This document shows positions 9,215 through 16,435 of a stretch of DNA of 34,616 bases, piece by piece. The stretch spans positions 2,640 through 37,255 of the forward strand of contig DCHN01000085.1 in NCBI GenBank assembly GCA_002315995.1. Reading direction: 5' to 3'. Within the stretch, counting starts at the first letter, position 1. The number at the start of each line of letters is the position of its first letter. Under the pieces are notes generated by a model that searched no databases, had not been told where the DNA came from, and saw nothing but the letters and a program-made list of their open reading frames with translations. The position numbers and the translations under genes are program-made. Source of the DNA: Bacteroidales bacterium UBA1751 (GTDB taxonomy: Bacteria > Bacteroidota > Bacteroidia > Bacteroidales > UBA932).

Positions 9215-9291
9215 AAATATGTGGTTTTTGACCCTCTTGGGGGAGAAAACCCTATATTTTGGGGTGAAAATATTTGATAACGGGGTGAAAA
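9191..9291. repeat. Three GGGGTGAAAA-type direct repeats upstream of the acyl-CoA ligase
   Basis: GAGGTGAAAA at 9191-9200 and GGGGTGAAAA at 9261-9270 and 9282-9291. The last two are 21 bp apart, about two helical turns. The first overlaps the putative promoter at 9184-9214. They may be binding sites for a regulator of the fatty-acid operon, but no regulator can be named. The rest of the 180-bp gap 9158-9337 holds the promoter and the terminator listed separately. Confidence 0.45.
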
Positions 9292-9325
9292 AAATAGTAA
9301 TAGCAGTGGGATTATCCCCGCTATT
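9288..9325 (-). terminator. Intrinsic terminator of the LytTR regulator gene
   Basis: Just after the LytTR stop codon (9338), the minus strand forms a hairpin from AATAGCGGGGA and TCCCACTGCTATT (9325-9299; a perfect 6-bp base, then a GC stem with small bulges). A T run follows (the A run at 9288-9294 on the plus strand). Position, orientation and T tract all fit a rho-independent terminator. Confidence 0.65.
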
Positions 9326-9337
9326 TGCCTTGAAAAT

Positions 9338-10204
9338 CTAAAATTGTGTTATCCAGTTGGAAATTTCAGAGCTGTATGTCTTTGAAATAGGAATCTCAGG
9401 AACGCCTTCGATTCCCATATCAATGAAGACTCCCTCCTTCTCCCTGCGCAACACTTTAATGTGTTCGAGATTCACTATGTATGAGCGGTGGCACCTTCGT
9501 ATATTCAATGGCTCAAGTTCCTTTGCAACCCGCATAAGGGTATTTCTTATAAGGCTCTTCTTTATTTGCCCGTTGTTGAGGTACCACACTTCAATATAGT
9601 TGTCTGCGCTCTCTATGAGAATCAGATTCTCGCGTCTAATTGAAAGCCTCATCTCGCCATGCTCGTCGTGTATCTGAACGTATGCTTTCTGAAGTGCATT
9701 CTCATCCTCCTCAAGCTTTTTACGGATATTCTTGAGTTCCTTAACCTTGTCCTGAAGAATGAAATAGATATAGCAGAGGACGTATGGAATAAGAAGTACC
9801 AGAATTGTACGGCCTAGGAGTTTCTTGAATGTCTCCTGAAATGAAGATGGAACAGTGCTGTTTGCCGTGTATTGTATTATGGCGTATATGAACACCATAA
9901 CAAGAATCTCACACGCTACCCATATTATGTAGCTTCTGTATGTGAAGGCATGTCTCTTTCCGGTAATACTCATTGCTATTCTGCTTATGAGAATAACGGC
10001 AAAGCCAATGAGAATCATGCTCACCAATATCAGGTTCTTTGCCACCTCCTCCGATGCACCCAGCCTCGTGAATATTGAAACCTCAACATCGTTGAAATTG
10101 AATGGCTGATACAAAAGGAAGAACGCCAGAATGAACAACGGCACAAAAATCACCATTGCCACCTGGTTCTTCTTCTCATATATGAAATCCGGAATCTTCT
10201 TCAT
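9338..10204 (-). CDS. Membrane-anchored LytTR-family transcriptional regulator
   Basis: A 288-residue protein with four predicted membrane helices (about residues 16-35, 57-79, 91-113 and 129-150), a short coiled coil rich in Lys/Glu (about 150-180), and a C-terminal LytTR DNA-binding domain (about 185-285). The LytTR domain is recognisable from ENLILIESADNYIEVWY, RRCHRSYIVNLEHI and the ending PISKTYSSEISNWI. There is no receiver domain, so this is not a classical AlgR/AgrA response regulator. DNA binding may instead be controlled by the membrane part or an unlinked partner. It has its own terminator and probable promoter, so it is likely a single-gene unit. Target genes are unknown; the fatty-acid operon downstream is a candidate only by proximity. 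Confidence 0.85.
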   Translation of the reverse strand: MKKIPDFIYEKKNQVAMVIFVPLFILAFFLLYQPFNFNDVEVSIFTRLGASEEVAKNLILVSMILIGFAVILISRIAMSITGKRHAFTYRSYIIWVACEILVMVFIYAIIQYTANSTVPSSFQETFKKLLGRTILVLLIPYVLCYIYFILQDKVKELKNIRKKLEEDENALQKAYVQIHDEHGEMRLSIRRENLILIESADNYIEVWYLNNGQIKKSLIRNTLMRVAKELEPLNIRRCHRSYIVNLEHIKVLRREKEGVFIDMGIEGVPEIPISKTYSSEISNWITQF

Positions 10205-10239
10205 ACCTCTAATATCTCATGCACATTTTCAAAACCTTG

Positions 10240-10247
10240 CAAAGATA
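10240..10247 (-). promoter_or_regulatory. Probable -7 box for the LytTR gene
   Basis: The minus strand reads TATCTTTG, an exact TAnnTTTG match, 36 bp before the ATG at 10204. The -33 element is weak (TTTA at 20-nt spacing). The base composition around it is strongly AT-rich, as expected of a promoter. Confidence 0.4.
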
Positions 10248-10316
10248 CAATGATTTGTTGAAAACAATAAACAACAAAAAAGTAAGAATTCCGTAATGAC
10301 AAATATCGAAGTGGCA

Positions 10317-10349
10317 ATATACGTGTTGACCAACGGCTCCGGTTGAGCG
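10317..10349. repeat. 33-bp direct repeat, left copy (flanks the ATPase gene)
   Basis: It contains CCAACGGCTCCGGTTGAGCG and matches 11689-11721 at 31 of 33 positions (differences at 10322 and 10329) in the same orientation. The pair brackets the DUF4143 ATPase gene, giving a 1372-bp repeat-to-repeat unit. Direct repeats of this length suggest recombination or insertion of the enclosed segment. Confidence 0.85.
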
Positions 10350-10400
10350 CTTTATGGCATTGCGAAAACCGGACAATACGGAGTCTTGAATAATATTTTG

Positions 10401-10452
10401 TTTGTTTTTATCAATGCATTTAGTAAATTTGCTCAATTCATTGAGTAAATTT
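10401..10452 (+). promoter_or_regulatory. Promoter and overlapping palindromic operator of the DUF4143 ATPase gene
   Basis: TTTG (10401-10404), a 19-nt spacer and TAAATTTG (10424-10431) match the Bacteroidota consensus exactly, placing the start of transcription near 10438. A 12-bp palindrome, AAATTTGCTCAA (10425-10436) and TTGAGTAAATTT (10441-10452) around TTCA, with one G-T pair, covers the -7 box and the whole short leader and ends directly at the ATG at 10453. It could be an operator for autoregulation or an mRNA hairpin that limits translation. Confidence 0.7.
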
Positions 10453-11646
10453 ATGTATAAGAGGAAACATTTCACCATCCTACTTTCTCGAATCAAAGAG
10501 GAAAGACGCTTCATTCAAGTTGTAATGGGTCCACGGCAGGTGGGGAAATCCACTATGGTCAAACAAGTTGTAGAAACAACTGATATCCCTTCTATCAGGT
10601 TTTCAGCCGACAATGTTCCAGCGTCAAATTCTGCATGGATATCCCAGTGCTGGGATTCTGCAAGAGCAAAGATGAAATTGGAACACCTTCCAGAGGTCAT
10701 TCTTGTAATAGATGAAATCCAAAAGATAAAAGGATGGAGTGAAGTAGTGAAGAAGGAGTGGGATGACGACACTTTCAACGATATTAACTTAAAAGTGATT
10801 CTCCTGGGATCTTCAAGGGTTTTGCTTGACAAGGGCCTTGCTGATTCACTGGCCGGGCGCTTCGAACGAATAATAATGAGTCACTGGAATTATGCTGAAT
10901 TCAAGGAGGCGTTCGGCTGGGATATTGATAAGTTCATATACTATGGTGCATACCCCGGTGCCGCTCAATTGGTAGAAGATTCGGAAAGATGGTTACAATA
11001 TATTTCCGGAGCAATTATAGATGCTACAATAAATAAAGACATTCTGGTGGATACACATATTGCAAAGCCAGCCCTGCTAAAACAAACCTTTGAACTATCC
11101 TGCGCCTATTCCGGTCAGGAACTTTCTCTAACAAAAATGTTGGGGCAAATGAATGATGCCGGAAACACAACCACAATTGCCGGTTATCTTAATATTCTTG
11201 GGCAGGCCGGACTCGTCACAGCTCTCAACAAATGGGCCAATGACAATGCTCGAAAACGCGCAAGTATTCCAAAGTTTCAGACATACAACAATGCATTGAA
11301 GATGTCATATTCCAACAAAACATTTTCAGAAGCCTGTATGGATAGAAAATATTGGGGAAGAGCATTTGAATCCGCAGTGGGAGCCCATATTGTCAGCCAT
11401 GCGTACGAAGGGGATTACAATGTATACTATTGGAGAGACTATAAAAACAGGGAGGTTGACTATGTGCTGGAAAAGAAAGGTCAGCTAATTGCCATTGAGG
11501 TGAAAAGCAATCAGGAAAGAACAAATGACGGATTGGTTGAATTTGAAAAGCAGTTCAATCCCAAAAAGAGTATTATTGTTGGCAATGGAGGAATCTCTGC
11601 AGAGACATTCCTTTCCTGCAATCCTGCCGAACTGTTCAAAATATAA
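10453..11646 (+). CDS. DUF4143-type AAA+ ATPase
   Basis: A 398-residue ATPase of the AAA_14/DUF4143 type, common and often multi-copy in Bacteroidales; its cellular role is not established. The Walker A motif GPRQVGKST is at residues 26-34 (K32) and Walker B ILVIDEIQ has D87-E88. The C-terminal domain contains REVDYVL with D336 and AIEVKS with E349 and K351, spaced like a PD-(D/E)XK nuclease core, though nuclease activity is unproven. I chose the ATG at 10453: an upstream in-frame ATG at 10402 lies inside the -33 box of the promoter and could not be in its transcript. It is the only plus-strand gene in the first 31 kb, sits between direct repeats, and separates the LytTR gene from gltX, which suggests insertion. 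Confidence 0.88.
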   Translation: MYKRKHFTILLSRIKEERRFIQVVMGPRQVGKSTMVKQVVETTDIPSIRFSADNVPASNSAWISQCWDSARAKMKLEHLPEVILVIDEIQKIKGWSEVVKKEWDDDTFNDINLKVILLGSSRVLLDKGLADSLAGRFERIIMSHWNYAEFKEAFGWDIDKFIYYGAYPGAAQLVEDSERWLQYISGAIIDATINKDILVDTHIAKPALLKQTFELSCAYSGQELSLTKMLGQMNDAGNTTTIAGYLNILGQAGLVTALNKWANDNARKRASIPKFQTYNNALKMSYSNKTFSEACMDRKYWGRAFESAVGAHIVSHAYEGDYNVYYWRDYKNREVDYVLEKKGQLIAIEVKSNQERTNDGLVEFEKQFNPKKSIIVGNGGISAETFLSCNPAELFKI

Positions 11647-11688
11647 ATATCTCTCTTTTCGCTTCTCCGCAATCTCATCAAGAGCCTC

Positions 11689-11721
11689 ATATATGTGTTG
11701 CCCAACGGCTCCGGTTGAGCG
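11689..11721. repeat. 33-bp direct repeat, right copy
   Basis: It matches 10317-10349 at 31 of 33 positions, with CCAACGGCTCCGGTTGAGCG identical. It lies 42 bp after the ATPase stop codon. On the minus strand both copies read RSTGAVGQH followed by Ile or Val and Tyr in one frame; one of the two differences is synonymous in that frame. Confidence 0.85.
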
Positions 11722-11782
11722 AGATGGTCGAATAGTATCTTCATCTGAGATTATTAAATGATAAGTCAGAAATCTGGATTCT

Positions 11783-11957
11783 TCCGGCCAATTGTTTCAG
11801 GGCAAAACCTAGCCGCCCGCGGCTGTGAGCGGGTGGATTGGCCGAAAAGGCAGAGGAAAACAAACGGAGGCCAAGACGGGATGAGCGCCACCGCGCGCAA
11901 AACAAGCAGGCACGAAGTTTTACCGAAACACCCGCCGGAAGCGCTCCGGAATAAAAG
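11783..11957. other. GC-rich hairpin-forming intergenic segment
   Basis: Within the 311-bp gap 11647-11957, this part is clearly richer in G and C than the AT-rich flanks. It holds nested inverted repeats: CGGCCAAT (11785-11792) with ATTGGCCG (11837-11844), enclosing CCGCCCGC (11813-11820) with GCGGGTGG (11829-11836). A separate CCGGA-AGCGC-TCCGG hairpin is at 11935-11949, next to the gltX stop codon, and could contribute to ending gltX transcription, but no T run follows. A 67-codon frame crosses the segment on the plus strand, but it resembles no protein I know. It may be an interspersed repeat or a structured RNA; the evidence does not separate these. Confidence 0.5.
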
Positions 11958-13550
11958 CTAGCACCTCTCCAGCCCTGCCTTGATTCTTCTGAGGGCTTCG
12001 GCTTTGCCTATGTAGTAGATAATGTCCGCAATTCCAAGTCCTTTGGCCTCACCAACAAAGAAGAGGCGCAGGGTGTTCATCACAGGACCCATCTTCCATT
12101 CGTTCTCCTTGATGTATCCGGTAAGGTACTCCTCGCTTGCAGGCACAGCCTCAGCAGCAGGAAGATGAGAAGGAGAATCTGCAGCAAGATTCTCAGGCAG
12201 CTTCTCGAGATGTGCAAACACCTTCAGAAGAATCTCCTTGTTCTCAGGAGTGCAGAACTTTGCAACATCCTTCTCGTTGTACTCTGTTGGAGCCTTGAAG
12301 ATATATGGACAAATATCCATGAAATCCTTTGCAAAATGGGCTCTCTCCTTTATAAGGCCGCAGAGTTCAACCAGCTGCGCCATAGGATACGAGATACCGG
12401 AAGCCTTCAGCAGCGCATCAAACTCTCCGGCAAGCTCCTCGTTGCTCTTTGCACGAAGATACTGCTCATTGAACCACTTCGCCTTCTCAGGATTGAAGCG
12501 GGCACCTGATTTTACAACCTTCTCCATTGAGAAGAGTTTAACCAACTCGTCAAGGGAGAATATCTCCTGCTCTCCACCAGGGTTCCACCCCAGGAGCGCA
12601 AGCATATTTATGAAGGCCTCAGGATAGTAGCCATCTTCGCGATATCCGCGTGACACCTCACCCTCAGCATTTACCCATTTCAGTGGGAAAACAGGAAAAC
12701 CGAGGCGGTCGCCATCGCGTTTGCTCAGCTTGCCCTTTCCATCAGGTTTCAAAAGAAGTGAAAGGTGAGCAAACTGAGGCTGACTCTCCTGCCATCCAAA
12801 AGCTCTGTAGAGCAAATAGTGCAACGGCAATGAAGGAAGCCACTCCTCGCCACGAATGACGTGGGTTATCTCCATAAGATGGTCATCAACAATATTGGCC
12901 AAATGGTATGTAGGTAGTTGGTCGGCGGCCTTCCAGAGCACCTTGTCATCAAGGGTGCTGGTATTCATCTCAATGTGGCCGCGAATCATGTCATCCATCT
13001 TTACAACCTCATTCTCAGGGTTCTTGAAACGCACAGTCCAATTATCGGTTGTATCAACAAGGCGTTTCACCTCATCTGCCGGAAGGGTAAGCGAGTTTCT
13101 CAAACTGCCACGTGTTGCGTAGTTGTAGCTGAATGTCTCTTTCTTCTCCTCTGCTTCCTTTCGTTTGGCATCAAGTTCCTCAGCTGTATCGAACGCATAA
13201 TATGCCCAACCTGCATCAATGAGCTGCTGCGCATACTGCCTGTAAAGCGGTTTGCGTTCAGACTGCCTGTATGGCGCATGCGGATGCCTCTGACTTGGAA
13301 CCGACACAAGGGCACCCTCTGCATCAACACCCTCATCTGGATAGATTCCACACCACTTGAGCGAATCAATTATATATTTCTCCGCACCGGGAACGAATCT
13401 GTTCGAATCGGTATCTTCAATTCTCAGAATAAAATCTCCCCCCTCCTGCTTAGCAAAAAGGTAGTTGTAAAGCGCTGTTCTAACGCCTCCCATATGAAGC
13501 GGACCGGTTGGTGACGGTGCAAATCTTACTCTTCTCTTCTTATTTTCCAT
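11958..13550 (-). CDS. gltX: Glutamate-tRNA ligase
   Basis: Charges tRNA(Glu) with glutamate; cytoplasmic class I synthetase. The HIGH-type motif is in FAPSPTGPLHMGG (residues 10-22) and the KMSKS-type motif is KLSKR at 274-278. FILRIEDTDSNR and the VIRGEEWLPSLPLHYLLY region are typical of GluRS. Its 530 residues are slightly longer than many bacterial GluRS and usual for Bacteroidota. It follows ftsZ by 40 bp in the same direction and may be partly co-transcribed with the dcw cluster, but a good -7 box (13581-13588) suggests its own promoter. Confidence 0.96.
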   Translation of the reverse strand: MENKKRRVRFAPSPTGPLHMGGVRTALYNYLFAKQEGGDFILRIEDTDSNRFVPGAEKYIIDSLKWCGIYPDEGVDAEGALVSVPSQRHPHAPYRQSERKPLYRQYAQQLIDAGWAYYAFDTAEELDAKRKEAEEKKETFSYNYATRGSLRNSLTLPADEVKRLVDTTDNWTVRFKNPENEVVKMDDMIRGHIEMNTSTLDDKVLWKAADQLPTYHLANIVDDHLMEITHVIRGEEWLPSLPLHYLLYRAFGWQESQPQFAHLSLLLKPDGKGKLSKRDGDRLGFPVFPLKWVNAEGEVSRGYREDGYYPEAFINMLALLGWNPGGEQEIFSLDELVKLFSMEKVVKSGARFNPEKAKWFNEQYLRAKSNEELAGEFDALLKASGISYPMAQLVELCGLIKERAHFAKDFMDICPYIFKAPTEYNEKDVAKFCTPENKEILLKVFAHLEKLPENLAADSPSHLPAAEAVPASEEYLTGYIKENEWKMGPVMNTLRLFFVGEAKGLGIADIIYYIGKAEALRRIKAGLERC

Positions 13551-13580
13551 TATATCTTTTTTCTACCACAAAAGCGGGTG

Positions 13581-13588
13581 CAAATATA
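13581..13588 (-). promoter_or_regulatory. Possible -7 box for gltX
   Basis: The minus strand reads TATATTTG, an exact TAnnTTTG match, 30 bp before the gltX ATG and 2 bp after the end of ftsZ. No TTTG is visible at -33 within the ftsZ coding end, so read-through from the dcw cluster remains possible. Confidence 0.35.
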
Positions 13589-13590
13589 CA

Positions 13591-14844
13591 CTATTTGCTC
13601 ACCATTCTTCTCCTATATGCAGTCTCCTTCTCATATGGAGTTCTATCCTCCCCCGGCTCCAGTATAAGAACAGGCAAACCATTTGGCTTCAAATAGAGCT
13701 TTGGATCATAATCCTCAGGATCATCCTGACCTATCTGGCGCTCCGATGGAGTGTTGAAACCATCAGATGAGCTCTCACACTCAACAATACCGCCCTCTCT
13801 AATTATAACATTTCCCTCCTCCTCATCATCGTCGTCACTGTTATATGTAGGCATATTGGACATTCTAAAACCGGTGGCAACAACAGTAACCCTCAACTTA
13901 TCCTTCATTGAAGGATCGATTACAATTCCCTTCTTGAATTTTGCAGGCTGATTGGTATTCGAATTCACATAGTCAACAATCTGCTGGAGTTCTATCATGG
14001 TAAGGCCATTCTCAGCACCAGTGGTAATATTTACAATAACGCCCTTGGCAGAAGAGAGATCATTACCCTCAAAGAATGGAGATTGGAACACCATTTCAAC
14101 GGAACGTTCAGCCCTGTCTTCACCTTCGGCCTCTCCAACTCCCATAATTGCAATACCCTTGCTCTCCATAATGGTCATGATGTCGGCAAGGTCCACGTTA
14201 ATTTTTCCTTCAGTGGTGATGATATCAAGAATACTCTTTACGGCAGTTACCATAACATCATCAGCCTTGTTGAAGGCATCAAGGAACCTCTCACCGCCAT
14301 ACATCTCATATATCTTCTGGTTGTCAATGACAAGAAGGCTGTTCACATGCTTCTTCATCTCATCCAGGCCCTTGGATGCCCTCTTGAGCGACTCCCTTCC
14401 CTCATCCCTTGCAGGGAAAGTGATTACTCCCACAACCACCTTACCTGCCTCCTTGGCAAGTTTGGCAATGTATGGTCCAGCACCCGTACCGGTGCCTCCA
14501 CCCATTCCTGCAGCAATGAAAATAAGTTCGCTCTCATCACTGAATATATTCTTTATGGCATCCTGCGACTCAACTGCAGCAGCTTTTCCAACCTCAGGCT
14601 TACATCCTGCACCTATTCCCTTTCCAAGCATCACCTTGTGTGGAATCTCGCTCAAATTGAGAGACTGAGGATCGGTGTTGAACAGTATGTAGTCTACGCT
14701 TTTGTTAACACAGTTGTGATACACGTGTGTAACAACGTTACAACCTGCGCCACCGACTCCAATCACCTTTATCTTGTTGTGATTCTCTCTGTTCCAGTTG
14801 GATGGCACAATAAAATTTTCCAAATTATCGTCAAATGTTCCCAT
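13591..14844 (-). CDS. ftsZ: Cell division protein FtsZ
   Basis: Tubulin-like GTPase that polymerises into the Z ring. The nucleotide site shows GVGGAGCN (29-36) and the signature GGGTGTG (115-121). The T7 catalytic loop appears as NVDLADIMTIM, with Leu where many FtsZs have Phe. After the globular domain (about residue 335) comes a linker with an acidic SDDDDEEEGN patch, and a tail ending TAYRRRMVSK that probably corresponds to the conserved C-terminal peptide binding FtsA and other partners. It is 417 residues long and starts 17 bp after ftsA; it is the last gene of the dcw cluster. Confidence 0.98.
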   Translation of the reverse strand: MGTFDDNLENFIVPSNWNRENHNKIKVIGVGGAGCNVVTHVYHNCVNKSVDYILFNTDPQSLNLSEIPHKVMLGKGIGAGCKPEVGKAAAVESQDAIKNIFSDESELIFIAAGMGGGTGTGAGPYIAKLAKEAGKVVVGVITFPARDEGRESLKRASKGLDEMKKHVNSLLVIDNQKIYEMYGGERFLDAFNKADDVMVTAVKSILDIITTEGKINVDLADIMTIMESKGIAIMGVGEAEGEDRAERSVEMVFQSPFFEGNDLSSAKGVIVNITTGAENGLTMIELQQIVDYVNSNTNQPAKFKKGIVIDPSMKDKLRVTVVATGFRMSNMPTYNSDDDDEEEGNVIIREGGIVECESSSDGFNTPSERQIGQDDPEDYDPKLYLKPNGLPVLILEPGEDRTPYEKETAYRRRMVSK

Positions 14845-14861
14845 ATCACTAAAATGTTAAA

Positions 14862-16418
14862 CTATGCTTCATCATCGTCAGTAAACACATTGCCGGATCC
14901 GAAAATGTCACCTATCTTCTTAATGAAAGTCTTCTTTCTCTCCTCCACCTTCTTCTCCTTGAGTTCCCTCTTCTCCATCTTCTCTCTTTCTCTTTCCATT
15001 TCCCTCTCTCTTTCCATCTCCCTTTCTCTCTCCCTTTCTATTTCCATCTCTCTCTCCCTCTCTTCACGGGCTATTCTCTCCTGCCTCTCCCTCTCAGCCT
15101 GCTCCTCAATAGCTTTCCTTTCTGCAATTGCAGAAGCATCATCATAGGTCACAGTATCCACGCGTTTTGTTGCATCTCCCACAACCGGAGCCTTCACCTC
15201 TCCAGAACTGAATAAATCGTTATTCGTGCCGCTGTTCCCATTCTCAAGACAAACAGGAGCCTCTTTACCTGAAAAACAGTATACTATTGCACCTACCGCT
15301 GTTGTAAGTTCAGGTTCTGTAAAATCAAGCGAAGTGTCATTGGATATATCTCTTGTAGAGTCGGCTATCTGGCACCCCATACCGGTTATTCTGTAAGCCA
15401 GGTCTGTTATGAACTGGGTGTTTGCACATCCTCCTGAAATGACCAGACCCGCGCCAAGTTCATCCTTCAATCCAGAGCGGTCAATATGCCATAGAGCAGC
15501 CTCGAGGATCTCGCTCATTCTGGCCTCTATTATTTTTGCAATAAACTCAAATGTATATTTCCTTCTCTCCCTCCCATGACCAGCTGGAATAATGATTCCA
15601 AGATCGTGTTCCACCTTGGAACTGAGACAGATACTATATTTTTTCTTTATTGCCTCAGCAATATCACTACCCACATTGCACTCCTTCATAATATCCTCGG
15701 TAATATTGTTGCCTCCAAAGCCTATTACGCCGCAATATGTTGTGATATTGTTCTTTACTACGCTCACCTTGGTGGTTGATGCGCCTATATCAACCAAAGC
15801 CACTCCAAGTTCACGGTCATCATATGAAAGTGTTGCCCATGAACATGCAATTGGAGAGATAATATAGCCGCAAATATCAATACCAGCCCTCCTGCAGACA
15901 TTTATGCAAGCGTTTACATACTGTTTCTTTCCGGTAATAACCCTGAATGTTCCTGAAATATGCTTGCCTATTGTTCCTTCAACCTCATCCTCAACAAGCC
16001 CCATATAGTTGTCAATGTTATATGCCTGTGGAATGATGGTGTATACCATTCTATCGGCCTGATTAACTTCAGATATGACATCCAACTTAATCTGCTTGAG
16101 TTCCTCCGTTGAAACCATCTCATTCCAGAGGTTCTCGCTTCTATCCATGCTCCCGCTTTTGGTTATGCACTCCATGTCTGAAGTTGCACAAACTACGTAC
16201 GCCTTGCTCACCTCAATATTAAAGGTGCTCTTCATCTTGGCAACAGCAGCATTGAGAGAGTTGAGTGTCTGCATGATGTTTACAATTTCACCTCTCTTCA
16301 CGCCGCTCGAGGGCACGCATACCCCTGCAATGATTTTAATTCCGCTCTCATCTTTCTCACCCACCAGAAGTCTGAGCGAACTTGTTCCTGGATCAATTAC
16401 TGCAATTCTATTTCTCAT
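14862..16418 (-). CDS. ftsA: Cell division protein FtsA with Arg/Glu-rich helix
   Basis: Actin-like ATPase that tethers FtsZ to the membrane and recruits later divisome proteins. The N-terminus AVIDPGTSSLRLLVG is the phosphate-1 loop and VALVDIGASTTKVSVV the phosphate-2 region. The C-terminus FIKKIGDIFGSG is probably the amphipathic membrane-targeting helix. Between body and tip lies an unusual stretch of about 60 residues dominated by Glu, Arg and Met (repeated EREREM units). I chose the ATG at 16418, 17 bp after the ftsQ stop, which starts MRNRIAVIDPG and gives 518 residues. An in-frame ATG at 16454 overlaps ftsQ and would add 12 residues with no family resemblance. Confidence 0.95.
   Translation of the reverse strand: MRNRIAVIDPGTSSLRLLVGEKDESGIKIIAGVCVPSSGVKRGEIVNIMQTLNSLNAAVAKMKSTFNIEVSKAYVVCATSDMECITKSGSMDRSENLWNEMVSTEELKQIKLDVISEVNQADRMVYTIIPQAYNIDNYMGLVEDEVEGTIGKHISGTFRVITGKKQYVNACINVCRRAGIDICGYIISPIACSWATLSYDDRELGVALVDIGASTTKVSVVKNNITTYCGVIGFGGNNITEDIMKECNVGSDIAEAIKKKYSICLSSKVEHDLGIIIPAGHGRERRKYTFEFIAKIIEARMSEILEAALWHIDRSGLKDELGAGLVISGGCANTQFITDLAYRITGMGCQIADSTRDISNDTSLDFTEPELTTAVGAIVYCFSGKEAPVCLENGNSGTNNDLFSSGEVKAPVVGDATKRVDTVTYDDASAIAERKAIEEQAERERQERIAREEREREMEIEREREREMEREREMEREREKMEKRELKEKKVEERKKTFIKKIGDIFGSGNVFTDDDEA
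14979..15067. repeat. Purine/pyrimidine simple-sequence tract inside ftsA
   Basis: The plus strand is almost pure C/T (TCTCTC, CCCTTT units), broken only by CAT, so the coding strand is a GA-rich microsatellite encoding Glu/Arg with periodic Met. Such tracts can slip in replication, so the length of the FtsA helix may differ between strains. Confidence 0.8.
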
Positions 16419-16435
16419 AACCTTACCGTTGTGTA

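Noticed and set aside
10402..10452. Upstream start (ATG at 10402) for the ATPase gene
   Set aside because: It falls within the -33 element of an exact consensus promoter, upstream of the predicted transcription start; the ATG at 10453 fits better.
10209..10514. 101-codon minus-strand open frame running from inside the ATPase gene to the LytTR promoter region
   Set aside because: It overlaps the ATPase start, its promoter and the left direct repeat; the protein has no family features.
10350..11688. Toxin-antitoxin or defence island around the ATPase
   Set aside because: There is only one gene between the repeats and no partner gene, toxin fold or other defence gene nearby; the nuclease-like residues alone do not justify the call.
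11758..11961. 67-codon plus-strand open frame in the GC-rich segment before gltX
   Set aside because: No recognisable family, no ribosome-binding site or promoter box, and it crosses strong inverted repeats and the gltX end. Better explained as noncoding repeat or RNA.
14083..15147. 354-codon open frame on the plus strand opposite ftsZ and ftsA
   Set aside because: It lies wholly antisense to two unmistakable division genes; its C-terminus is Ser/Leu low-complexity produced by the GA-rich tract of ftsA read backwards.
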